Origin: Gyromitra esculenta
Taxonomy: Eukaryota > Ascomycota > Pezizomycetes > Pezizales > Discinaceae
Assembly (NCBI GenBank): GCA_038503075.1
Contig: JBCAML010000001.1
Span: 1 to 64,000 of the forward strand
Length of the DNA stretch: 64,000 bases
Direction of reading: 5' to 3'
Of this stretch, positions 41,610 through 53,410 are shown in pieces. The notes under the pieces are model-generated. The model searched no databases. It worked only from the letters and a program-made list of their open reading frames with translations, and was not told where the DNA came from. Each line of letters starts with the position of its first letter. Within the stretch, counting starts at the first letter, position 1. The position numbers and the translations under genes were made by a program.

Positions 41610-44600
41610 ATGCAAAGAGTCCTAGTCTCGGTCGATGGGGCAGCTGGAGAGCCCGGCACTCAATTTTACGGTCACCGCGACAGGACTGGTTGGTTGTCTG
41701 TTCCAAAAATCTCTATTTTCAAAGTTAACCCCTCTAGCTCAACCGGGCCGTGCTGGTGAACATGGCCAGTCTGCGCGCCCAGCAGGCGCGGGCACGCATG
41801 CCGGAACAGTCTCCCTGGAGCTCACTCCCTCCAAACTTGAGTCAAATGGCCTCCACGGTGAGGGTACGGGGGAGTGGGCAGGAAAAAGGTGGGAAGTAGC
41901 AGCCGATAAAGTTTTATTTTTGTCAGCACGGGGGGGAGATGGTGGTGACGGGGGACGTGGAGAAGACGGGCAAAATGGAGGTCATGGCTTCAAGGGTCAG
42001 GATTCGACCCAATTCCAGGACGCCACGGTAAGTGTCCGTTCTTTTATCTCTTAATAAAGTTAACCCTAACAAAATTAATAGGACGGGGGGCCAGGTGAAC
42101 GAGGTGGAGAGTATGTCTATGTTCTCCTGCTCCAGGCAAACTATTCGGTAGACTAACAAACGTCGCGCGAGCAGTGCTGGGATTGGAACAAGCGGGGGAG
42201 ACGGAGGCTCCGGCGGGGTTGTCACAATCGAGGTTTCAGAACACGATACAAATCTTCTGCTCGCTGTTGATTGGGATGTCTCAAGCGGTAAGGGTGGTGA
42301 GAGCGGAATCCATGGAAACCCCGGAGAGGGAGGGCAAGGTGGAACCGGTGGAGCCGGCTGTACTTGGTAAATAGACCAGCCGTACTATTCACAAACGAGT
42401 ATATTAATCATCGACTGCAGGCAAGTGCATGACGGCGTTGGATATGCATGCTGTGGTGGTGGGCGAGTTTGCACTTGTCAAAAGGTACCAAACACTACAC
42501 ATACCCACTTTCTGTGTCTTTTTTCCTGATGGCGGCACCGATTAGTACAATCAAGTCACGCTATACAGCACCCATAGCCGCCCACCGGGAGCCCAGGGCC
42601 AGCAAGGGTTCTATGGGTTTCCTGCAACGACACCCCTGAGTGCTGGCGCAGATGGTGCACAAGGTTCTGTTCAGATTAAAGTCAAAAGCTCAAACGGCAT
42701 GGAATCTATCTACCCCGGAAAATATCATATCAAGGTTGTTAGTTTTGAGGTTGTTGACGAAAACGGTGACTCGATTATGGAGCCTGGTGAACACATTGTG
42801 GTACGAAACATATGTGTGCAGAATTCAGGTATGCCATGCCCATCGACTGTTTACAGAAAATATCAGGTTCTAACATTGCCAACAGGCTCAATGCCGACCC
42901 CAGCCTATGCCAGAATCCCTATACTCATCAATGAGAGTAACTGGTTTGACCCAATTTCCAACGAGCCAGCATACCTTCCGACCTCCATCTTCCCCGGAGA
43001 AACGGTCAGTGTCCGTGGTGAAGTGCGAGCTTTTATCCGACAAGAAGGCGTACCACGTAACTCTGGTGTTATCTTTTCGGCTACTGAAGAATTATTATTG
43101 ACCGCAGTTATGCCCGGTGTAAATCGTGCGCTTCCAGATTTTTTTCAGCCTATCCCAATCAACATTAGATACCCTCTAGAGCTTGAACCACCCGCAACAC
43201 TGCGCTCTGTTGAGCGGGGAAGTAACGTTACGTTTTCTTGGAGGGTATAGGGCTCTCGCCAACTAGACCTTGAACATTGCTGACTTTTATAGCTTTGGAA
43301 TGTTAGCAGTAAACCCTACGGCTTCAAAGGACTTCTTCACCGTACCGCTGGTACTTGCTTGTCTCAGATTGGGGATAGTCAGCTTTTTACTTTCATCGGC
43401 GACGACTCTGGCACCGATTCTACCCATGGCCTCGACATGTTAGATATCCTAGCCCCTGGAGCTGGGGTCACCATAGCCCAGACGTTTCGAGTATCAGACC
43501 GGGCAGACCAATACTCAACAGGATTTTTGATCCTGGAGCTCCTGCTCTCTGAGCCTGGGAATAAAGAGAATAAATTTTCTACCCTAACCACTGCACATAG
43601 TCCTCTCCGCTCAATTATGTATTATTCCATCGAGATCCAAATATCAGCAAAGTACAGCTACAATCCTGAATCCAGATACCTCCTGGTTGTAAATGCAGAT
43701 ACCAGACCGGAGGCTATCCATCAAATATTCAAGCTTACGGGAGACCTCGAGATGAGTATGGACGTGTGGAATGTGAGCGTATACGGAAATTTTATGAATC
43801 CACTCACCGGAAAATGTGTCTTATTTGAGTATGTTGGCAAGTCTGTGATAATATTCGGAAATCAGTTTGAGTATTTCGGCCAGGGTCTGCGTTCTGTGTT
43901 TGGATTATTAGATCCGTTCACAGTATCTTACCTGGCCGCAGCAGAAACTCAGTTTTTATTTCCCGAAACATCAACAGGGGATACATCGCTTGGTCCCTGG
44001 TTTTCTGCCTTAATTTTCCCCACATATCCAGCCGAGAATGGAGCCGTGGATATCGATCGCAAAGTTCTTATCCCTACTCTCAATTGCGAGCAACGTGATG
44101 GCAGGCTTTCCACTCACATATTTACCATGAAGACCCAGCTTCTCAAAAATTCCAAAAGTGTTTTGTCTGCTGAGACAAAGCGGACAGCAAGGTTACTAAA
44201 CGAGTATCTTCCTCTACATAGGTTCTCTGTCGCTCCAGTGAGTAGTATCTCGAAAAAGATCGCGGGAACAATAACTGTGCGTCAAGGGCTGCCACGCGCC
44301 TCGCGTGTTGTCGCAACCTTTGGAGGTTGGAATTCATATAGCGATAGGCTATCCGACTTCAACACCTACATGCTCATCGCGCTTCTTCCCTTCAGAACCC
44401 GTGCCAAAATGTTCTGGGGCAGGGTTGGCTGTCAAATTCTCGATCCTCCTGGAAGTGTGATTGCTGGGGGCGAGCCTGCAAAGATTCGCAAAGCTTCAGT
44501 TGTCCCTATGGGGATAGTAGAGCTGGATTCAGCGGGAGTTGGTGGAACTATTAAGGGAAAAACACCAGAATCAGCCAACGCTCCACTTAGTCGAGCAGAG

Positions 44601-45314
44601 ATAGATGCAAAGGTAAGCAGAAGTGTCCATTCGTTGGTTTTATATTGCTTATCAGTTATTCACTAGATTTATCGGGCTCTTTGTCTTTCAATTTCTTACG
44701 AAATCGAACTTGAAGTCAGTCGTTTCTGTGTTGAAGCACCTTGGCCTGACGTTATTCCCGAAAACAACTGCCTTTTTCAAATTTGGAAGGCTGATTACCT
44801 CCTTTCATTGGCCGAAAATAAACCTAGATCTGATATGCCGAGCGAATTCGAGTTGCTTGTCGAAACTCTAGGTAGTTTTGTGGCTGGTGTTCAGCCAACC
44901 GGTGCTGGTCAGTTTATTGGACAGAAAATGATTCGATACGGAAATCGACGAACCCATCTAAGGGTACAGCTCCTCGAAAAACTTGATGTAGCCTTGCGTG
45001 TTGCCTTTACAGAGAAAGCTGCAAGCAAGCTCAAGAGAAAAATCCTGCGGGCTAGTGATAAGATGAAGGACGACGTGGCACTAACGGTTGAAAAAACAAT
45101 CACGAAAGTCATCCTATCGAAGTTAAGCACGTTTGCCGGGGAGCAATACACATCTTTGCCATTTTTCGATTCCAGTACGATGGAAGGTCAATCCGAAGCC
45201 TGGGAGGAGACGGAAGCTCCCTCAAGAATCAAAACTCATATGGACCTTCAAGGGAGGATCGCAAACGATGAAGCGTATAGCTGGGCGATGCTGAATGAGA
45301 TGTCAAAGATGTAG
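41610..45314 (+). CDS. Gly-rich, DUF7932-like protein, eight exons, 1106 residues
   Basis: Exons by eye: 41,610-41,688; 41,738-42,027; 42,082-42,110; 42,175-42,366; 42,421-42,484; 42,546-43,244; 43,293-44,612; 44,667-45,314. They sum to 3321 nt, an exact multiple of three, and all introns are GT-AG (48-64 nt). The N-terminal ~250 residues are collagen-like and Gly-rich (GGDGGDGGRGEDGQNGG, GEGGQGGTGGAG). Beta-rich domains follow (FEVVDENGDSIMEPGEHIVV), and the last ~215 residues are mostly helical. This layout matches fungal proteins that I recall as carrying DUF7932; their function is unknown. No signal peptide or membrane segment is evident, so it is probably cytosolic. The fifth intron's acceptor (ATTAG at 42,545) was chosen because alternatives break the frame. 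The ATG at 41,610 opens directly into the conserved-looking VLVSVDGAAGEPG. Confidence 0.8.
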
Positions 45315-46489
45315 ACACTTCATATCCTTCCATTAATCCCCCTTCCTCCCGATTCGCGCATAATCTATCCCTAAACTAGAACTTCTTGATGTTAGAATAT
45401 GCCCAGCATTACAAATTCACAAGCCATAACTGCTTTTCTTTTTTCTATTTCACTGATCTCCGCCCCTTCTTTCTGTAACTCTTCTCTTCGGACTTTTATC
45501 CAGCCTTCTCCTAAAGTATTAATTATAATTGTGAGGTGATTCTTTGCCACGACGATTTCGCGCCCCGGCCCCGCGATTGCAATGTTACTCGCTAATGGGT
45601 ATTAGTCTTTGTTGGAGAAGCTTCCTAATACGGGGTGCCTCCACGGGTGTGGCTTCGGAGTCGGAAATGATTGAGAGACAGGTACCCGAGCACATGGGCA
45701 CTGGGCCTCGAAGAGCTATTTAGATAGGGGTCGTGTGTCCACCTCTAGCAAGCAAGCAAGCAAGCAAGCAAGCAAGTCTAAGCAATACAAGCAATCGAAT
45801 CTTCCATTCCTCCCTGCGCGCCCAAATATTGCAACAGTCTTTAACATCAACTATCGAGTGATACTTTGTGCTTGAAATGCATCTCTGTAAGGTAAAAATA
45901 TCAGGCTAAATTCGTTTATAGACATGTTCCCCACTAAAAGCCCTCGAAACCAAATCAGATTAGTCAAAGATATCCAGCTAATTCGTTAATAACTATTTCT
46001 ACTCATTACCTTTGCCCTAGACCCTGATCAGTCGGTCATATATATGCTCCTAAATCCGGTATCTAATGAGGGTCTCGCAACATGTGCACAGCAATAGTTA
46101 TCCATGAAGGTGATCTAGAATCCGTAATAGGAATAGACAGCAGAGGAAGCACTTTCCTAGCTGCAGAGTAATCAAAATAACGAATGCCTACACAAAACAA
46201 CTAGCAATATCCTTTATCTTCCGATAGAGGATATATCCTACTTCGTGAAATATATTTAGTAGATAGGCTTTACATACTACGAGATTCAGTCCCCAAGGTC
46301 TAAAATTCCACTTAAGCCGTAGCTTAGCGCCCGGTCCAACTGAAATATATAGCTATAGTAATATCCTTCAACTCATCTGAACGCCGTTTATTTCATAAAC
46401 CATTCTCCAGAAACAGAAAGAAAGAAAATACAAAGCACCATCAAAAAGGAAAAGAAAATTGAGAGCCTCCCAGAGAATAAATCCGCCAA
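45315..46489. other. Intergenic region with a GCAA microsatellite
   Basis: The region lies between convergent 3' ends. A (GCAA)n tract of about seven units lies at 45,748-45,776. No gene is supported. Confidence 0.5.
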
Positions 46490-48865
46490 CTAAAAATCGA
46501 AATTCATGCCATGTCCATTTATCTTAGACCAGATCAATTGCCCAAGACTGCTCCAGCTACTTCCTCCATGCATATGGTCATCATGACTGCTACTGTTACC
46601 GGTAGGTGAACCATCCAACGTAGCCAGATCATCTTCATGAGCAACACTACCGACGGCGCCGTAACCAAATCCGCTACTACCGCCACCAGAAAGATCTTTT
46701 GCCCCACCCCAGACAACATCTCTAGCTGCTCCCCATACAAGCGACTGATTGAACATCATATCACTGGTATAAGATAACTTGTATTCGGAGGGCGAGTAGA
46801 TGAACTCAATCGGAGTATCCTGGTCCACTTTGCGCCATGAGTTGCGAAGATTGATGGTTGAGCCTGAGGTAGCGACGATTTGTACACCAGGTATGAAATC
46901 AAGGTGATACTTTAAAAAGGATTAGCTTATGAAGTGAAGGGAGCTCTGGAAGGTAGCATACTATATCAGGATTGTCGCCGAGGAAATAGTACGACCAGTG
47001 TGCGATCTCATCGAACGACAGAACTTGCGATCCCTTGACACCACCAACAGTTTGCATTGGGCCTTTTCGAGGCCTACCGCCAAATGCTACAGTGCGGACA
47101 TTTTGTTCAACAAGGGCTTCCGAAAATACGGCACAGGTGCTCCCGCACATTCCCGATGACACCTATAAAAAGCCAAGTTAGTACTCGTCATTCACAAGGA
47201 TATGTGCGGGACGAGATGTGAAAACCTACCAAAACTATATTTTTTGCGTCAAAAGGTTGTGGTCCGGGGTATGAACCCGGAATCTCACTAAGTTCAGCAT
47301 TCGCCTCGATGATATCAGGTCTCGCAATCTCCGTGAAGTAGTCATTATCCTTATACACGGGCCCGAGAAACTCTTCATAGCTAGAAAAGTCGCTCCCGTT
47401 CATTCTATGGTACTGTCCCAGGTCCCAATACGTACCGTTGGGGTCTATCCCTTCGGTGAGCATGGCGGCGAGGGCAGGATTCCAACGCAGATTGCTGCCA
47501 AAGAAATGGTCGGCGGTAGGGAAAAGCTGCTGGGCAAAATTCTGACCCAGCGAGACAAAGCCGCCTCCATTCCCTGACACATCGATGATGAGCTTTGAAA
47601 TCTTCTGCTTCTTGAGATAGGCTATGGCATCGGTGATCAAATTGGCGAAGTTAAGCGAGAAGCTATCGTCGGATTCATCGTTTGGACTGAAAGTAGTCGA
47701 AACTATCACGCCGATATCACCAAGAACGTAAAGTGCGAGCTCGTCTCCAGGCAGCGTCATCACAGGGGCCATGGATGTTTCGTTCGCGCTGCTACGCTTC
47801 TGCAGCACACTCGAATACTCTTTGGCTGAATCAGCAGCACCACCACGCATCTTTTTAAGGCCGGTGCCCTGGAGTACTGCGTCTATCTGCGCCTGAGTAC
47901 GAAGACAAACATTATCGTAGAACGTTTCGGTCGAATCAAACGAATCTACATCAACAGACGCTGAAAGGTAGGCATACCTGTGCAGTTAGCATGCTTATAT
48001 CCCAGATATTCGTGTAGGGAACTTACCATTCCACCTTGGTCTTTGTGCCATTTTCCCATGTCAATATCAGTTCATCAGTCTCGAAAGTCTGTCTCGCCGA
48101 AAAGACGCCACGTGATCCGCCAGTGCTTAACAGCAATTGATTAAACCTGGCGTCCGGATCCACCCAAGTTAACTCCGGATGATTGTTGGCCATCTCGGTG
48201 AGATATTCAACAGAATCCATGCCGTTTATCTCAACCACTTTGTCTCCAATCTCAAGGCTGCCCGTCAGTGGTACATGTGCGCCGTAGATACATGGAATAC
48301 TGTCTGGAGTCTCGGCCACCGAGACAAGTGGATATTCGTGTATGTAATTAAACGGAACGTAACATAGTGGACTGTAGGCCACGTGCCCATCTCGATAGTC
48401 GCCGAAGAGGTTAAAGAGATCCTTATTGAACGAATAATGATTTGGGTAACTGTTGGATTTTATATTCTTTTCGATGGTGTCGAGAGTTTTGTTTAGATCG
48501 ACCGGACTGAGCTCGAGCTCAGGTGTTGGCGGATGCGCAAAATATGTCTGGGCAGAGTAAAACTGCAGATAAGTGCGCATCTGCCCAATGGTGGTCAGGG
48601 CGTCATCTTGATGGAAGGGTACATCTACGAGACAGTCGTAGGCAATCTGAGGGTCGATACGACGCGCACGAGGATTGGGATCCGCTACAATAGTTAGAAC
48701 AATCCATCGATTTCCAGGGAGTTTAGGGGGAATACAGAGAACGTCGTTAAATGCAACTGCAGCTTTCCCACAAGCATCATAGGTAGTGTCTGCGGATTGT
48801 GAGGATATCGATATTAGTGACAAAAGGACCAGAGCTGCCCTGCGGCCAAATTGCTGACTCTTCAT
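46490..48865 (-). CDS. Secreted S41-family (CPAF-like) serine peptidase, four exons
   Basis: Exons on the minus strand: 48,865-48,027; 47,977-47,230; 47,162-46,962; 46,909-46,490. They total 2208 nt, 735 residues, with GT-AG introns of 49, 67 and 52 nt. Residues 1-25 look like a signal peptide (ALVLLSLISISSQSA). DYRDGHVAY (156-164) holds a candidate catalytic His161. LEIGDKVVEINGMDS (204-218) resembles a PDZ-type loop. Splicing of exons 2 and 3 creates SSGMCGSTCAVF, giving the nucleophile candidate Ser537. LIIDVSGNGGG precedes it as the usual oxyanion region. The C-terminal ~60 residues are Gly/Ser/His-rich. Fungal S41 enzymes of this type are secreted proteins of largely unknown substrate. 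The family call rests on the His/Ser motifs and their order. Confidence 0.85.
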
Positions 48866-49390
48866 TGGAGGGACCAGGGAAGGTATACGATGAGAATAAT
48901 GTCTATGTAGGACGAGATATCAAGACACCGAGATATTTTATCAAGAGGATTCCATTCTCTCTTATACTAGATACCTACGTTCAGTCCGTCGACATTCCTT
49001 TCAGGGTGGTACGGCTGAGATGTACACACCGTCCCCGACAACTAAGCCTCCGCCATTGGATTAAACATTTGCAACAATCGGCTTTTTTCTTTCAGCCCCA
49101 CCTCGCCAACGGGGGTGTCGTTCGGGGTGCGGGGTCATGCTACCGTCAGGCATTTTGAGATGGTTCGTTATGCTCGTTAGCCAAGTGTGTGCTTGATGCA
49201 CAAGACAGGGTGGGTAAAGACATGCGCAGCATGGACCACCTCCAAGAGCAACTGCTTGGCCAGGCTGTGTCGAGAGATCTTGGCTTGAAGGCAATCGCTG
49301 TGTGTTGGCTTATGCAACCCTAACCGAACTTCAACTCTGTCGAGCTCACCGAAACACGAGTGAGACTCTGTCCTGATGCTGATAACAAAC
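48866..49390. other. Intergenic region upstream of the S41 gene
   Basis: This is presumably promoter sequence for the minus-strand peptidase gene. No gene or recognisable repeat was found. Confidence 0.35.
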
Positions 49391-49836
49391 CTAGAGAAGC
49401 TGAGAGTATGTGAAGCTGCAATTGTCTCCAGGGAAACAGCCCGTACCTGTGCCTGACTTCACGTTTTTGTGATTTTGAACTTTGAGCGAATGCAGTACCT
49501 GCCATACCCCAGGTGTTGCAGAGTATTGGGTACCCCTGATCGGTTTTAGGCCTGCATATCCCTGCCGTACGACGTTCTGTGCCACCCTGCCACAACCAGA
49601 GAACAAGGGAATAGTAATGCCAAGAATATGCCTAGCCACAGCACATGTATGCATGGGGCATGTACAATACGTGGTGGTGTTGGTGCCGGGATCTAAGCCA
49701 CCAGCCCAAAAATAACCTGGCGAGTAATCGTAGCCAGAGATCGAGTGATTCCGTATATCCACACAGAGATGTGATACCCCAAGTAGAGTACGATGTGCGT
49801 ATGCAGTAATCTACAAAACCCTCAGCACTAGCTAAC
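49391..49836 (-). CDS. Possible 3' exon of an unrecognised Cys-containing protein
   Basis: An open frame of about 145 codons ends at 49,391. It begins just after a credible acceptor (gggttttgtag on the minus strand, near 49,836). The translated text looks protein-like (SGYDYSPGYFWAGG, YCTCPMHTCAV, GYAGLKPIRGTQYSA) with scattered Cys and Asn-X-Ser/Thr sites, as in secreted proteins. No start methionine and no upstream exon could be fixed; a candidate upstream piece lies around 49,920-49,980. It might be a gene fragment. Confidence 0.3.
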
Positions 49837-51501
49837 GTGGCCGAACTCTTGGCTTATTTTTTAGGTTGACATCAGCAACGGCTTTTTCTGGTCTGTTTAC
49901 ATGTTTGGACTTCGATTTCCTCTAAACGTTAACATGCATGCGGAAGATTTCCTGCGTGGACCACATCAAACCCAAACTGATAGTTTCCAAAAATTGAATC
50001 CCCGAACCATGAACCTGGCATTGATACCTTGAACAAACTCAGCCCTAACAAACAGCTTGCAGGCTTGTAGTAACGGAGATTACTGCTAAGCAACCACGAT
50101 GAAACCTAGATAAAATTAGACGAGTAGCTGGAGTAGACGCGGAATTATAAGCATGATACAAAAAATATGTCCATGACCCATCGATCGCGCTCCGAACCTC
50201 TAGCGCTGGATATAATTCCACCTCACTCGATCAATAACGCACTGCCATATTCAAACGCCTAAGGGCCATCCAATATGTTTTGCAATAAGACTTACTGTTC
50301 CTACCCATCTCAAAAAAATTTGTGACCAGTATATACGATCAAGAAATGCTATCACACGGAGAATACTCCCCTCTTGTCACTAGATTCCTGGCTGTAATTT
50401 TCTTTGGCACTGCGATAATTGGAGTATACCTCCTAGCTAGCTAAATGTTTGGAACTTCTAGAGATTCAAGTACATACGTTCAATCCCTCATACCAGAAAA
50501 ATAAGAACTAAATATACACTCTATAGATCTACGACAGGTCTTGACGTTATCGTCATTGATAAGTATTGCTTGTTACCAGCTTTTCGATCCCCTCTACTCA
50601 GCGCAGCTGTCCTTGGTAATCTGGGTACGGCCTAGGCATTTAACCGTATTTCTCTCTTTAGAACTTCCCGATGAAGCCTCTCCGAAAGCTTCAATCCTAC
50701 ACGGCATAGCCTATAACCACCACTTGTCGCGTGTCATCTGCAAAGTGTGCCCAGAACCTCTCAACTATGAAGCTCGCCCCAGATATTCCCAACCCCGAAC
50801 ACACAGGGTTCTCTCATGACAATACTTACCTGATACCTCGATCTGCGATCAAAACCCAAACGAAGCCCGAAGGCTCTAAGCTCCAAGCTTCAAGCTTCAG
50901 GATAAGGCTACTATAGTTTAAATTTTTGTTAGAACGTGGATAGTGAGGTTAAGGTCATGGCAATGCCCAGGTGCTTAAGAACGACGCCAAGTTGAGAAGT
51001 TATCTCTAGCTTGGTTCTCTACTTCTCGGCAGTTTGTACACGAATATGCTAAGTAATTACCACAATTGTTTACAGCAAGGGTTTATATTCCACCCTATAA
51101 ACTCTTAAAGCGCGGAAGAAGAGTACAGAGCCCTTTGTACCGACCAAGTACTCAACACAACTCGCAAAAAAATTACTTTACCATATCTAAACCAATTCAA
51201 CCTAGTATCCATGAAAGTGGCCAAGAGAAGCTCTGTAAGAGATATTATCGCTTAGATAGAGCTACTATGTATATTATTCAAATCAATCCTCCGTTTTTAG
51301 TACTGATTCTGCAGGTGTGATCTGCAAACCCTTTGACTTCATAATCAGCATAGTATGACGTCAACCACAATATCGGTGCTATATATTACCACGACGCCAA
51401 CCCTTCGCTGGAAATTCTGCACATTCAATTAAACACTGCATCAATCCAAATACCGAGAGAGAAAAAACCCCTCAAACATTACCAACTCTAAGTTGCAGAG
51501 C
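49837..51501. other. Non-coding stretch
   Basis: No gene is supported. Short frames at 50,541-50,819 and 51,066-51,320 are without domain or codon support. The end includes the promoter of the ComA-family gene. Confidence 0.35.
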
Positions 51502-53009
51502 ATGGCATCCCTTCTCCGCTCGACACTCCGCTCAACATTCCACTCCAGCCTACCACGCGCCAGCGCAAAGTCCCCTCTGCGCCTATACTCTTCAACCTCC
51601 GCCCGCAAATCACCAATAACCCTCCTAGACGATGAAGAAACCGGCTTCGGATTCATCCGATCGAATCCGCGAGATCCGAAACCGCGTTCCAAAGGTCTGA
51701 CAGAGATACGGGGACCGTACTACTCTGTAAGCCAGCATTACTTTACACCTTTCAAACCAATGGCCAGAAGAGGAGGTTGACCCCTCTGTCGTAGGCTATG
51801 GGAAAGAATTACCTATCAGATGTATTGGAAACGTAATGGATCCGAAGCTAGCTTACGAGAATTCCCCCCCCCTCCTGAGTAAAAAGTTGTACTGGTTAAC
51901 TGAATTGGTAGTATGGGCCACCATGTTGACGGCCTGAAATTCGCCGGCGGTATGCATGTCTCCTCTCACAGAACTGTCAAGTCAATACTGCTAATTACGT
52001 TGTGCAAGGTTCATTCATGCTATTTCCCGAAAAGCCACTTCGCGAGCTCATCGATCTGGCTCACGAGCACGAAGTCTATGTCTCTACGGTAAAAACCAAC
52101 ATATGAACAGCGCCTTAGTAGAATTCCAAATAATGGAGGGGGGAAATTTAGGGTGGCTTTATCGAGCACATCCTCACTCACCCGCACCAAATGGAGATAG
52201 TACAGAGATACCTCAAAAAATGCAAGGACGTTGGGTAAGCATATTTTCCAGCGGCCCGTTTTTTTCTATCGTTGATATCCTGATGGATTTACGCAGATTC
52301 GACGTCGTCGAGGTCTCTGCCGGCTTCCTTTCGTTTCCAGGCGACGACTGGGTTCGCCTGGTAGAAGAAGTACGTTCGCACGGCCTGAAAGCGAAGCCCG
52401 AACTTGGCATTCAGTTAGGCGCTGGCGGAGGTAAGGTAGCCCCCCTCCCCGGCCCATGCTAACGATTCCCTCGCTCAAGCAGCAAAGACACTCCAGCAGC
52501 AGATCTCGAAGCGGCGGGTCAAAGTGATCCAGAACGAGTGATACAGCTAGCAAAACGCTTCTTTGACGCGGGAGTGGAGAGAATCATGATTGAGAGTGAG
52601 GGGATTACAGAGAACGTAAAGACATGGAGGACGGATGTGATTTCGGCTATAGCTAAGGCATTGCCGATGGAGAAGGTTATGTTTGAAGGCTTGTGTGCCC
52701 TATTCACCGTCGATATTGCAGTTACACGTACTTACAAATCGCGGACGGATATATAGCTGCCGATCCCCAAGTTTTCAGTTGGTAGGTTTGATATCCACCA
52801 AAATCATGTAGTTTGGTGGCCTAATCATGTGACTTCACACTTATGTCAGGTATGTTCGTGAGTTCGGGATTGATGTCAACCTTTTCGTCGACCATTCCCA
52901 GATAGTACAGCTGTCGTGTTTAAGGAGCGGGATCTGGGGCACAGCCGATACGTGGGGGAAGATTGCTAGTTTTCGACCCAAACTGCACAGTTCGCGAAAG
53001 AAGGATTAG
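51502..53009 (+). CDS. ComA/HSA32-family (phosphosulfolactate synthase-like) protein, nine exons
   Basis: Exons by eye: 51,502-51,726; 51,795-51,832; 51,912-51,949; 52,009-52,088; 52,152-52,234; 52,297-52,430; 52,488-52,688; 52,757-52,781; 52,850-53,009. The sum is 984 nt, 327 residues, all phases consistent. The N-terminus (about 35 residues, Ser/Arg-rich, no acids) could be a mitochondrial presequence. Then come KGLTEIRGPYYS, HHVDGLKFAGGSF, LIDLAHEHEVYVSTGGFIEH, LKAKPELGIQLGAGG, DAGVERIMIESEGI and FGIDVNLFVDHSQIV. This is the TIM-barrel ComA family. In archaea ComA adds sulfite to phosphoenolpyruvate in coenzyme M synthesis, and in plants the relative HSA32 acts in heat memory. The fungal role is unknown. 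Intron 7 (52,689-52,756) begins with GC rather than GT. Confidence 0.85.
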
Positions 53010-53410
53010 TAATAGGCAGGCAGGAGTTTATTGTACTGCTATTACATGTACGAGCCTTTCCGTGGATGGGGTCCAATTTATGTCTTTGCTGTGTACGACA
53101 ATTGTGATGCGTAACGCTTCTCGCAAGGCAGCAGCCGTGCTGATGATTGTATGTAGGAATCTAAATCAGATTATGCGCTGATAAGGGAGGGATTCTGTTG
53201 GTGACAGAGTGCACCCAAGGAGTAACAAACTTCGAGTGATCCCGTATGATCTCAACCTCAACCCGCACACCACGATCCTCGCAGCAATAGATGTATGTTA
53301 TTAGCCACACTTATTAAACAGCCCAACGCCCCCAGCACCAGCTACCCAATTATCTACACGTAGTTTTTTCCAATAGCCCATTACGCCTCAACACCCCCCC
53401 CCATCCACAT
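53010..53410. other. Intergenic region between convergent genes
   Basis: This holds the 3' flanks of the ComA-family gene and of the minus-strand transglutaminase-like gene. One TACATGTA lies at 53,043. There is no gene. Confidence 0.45.
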
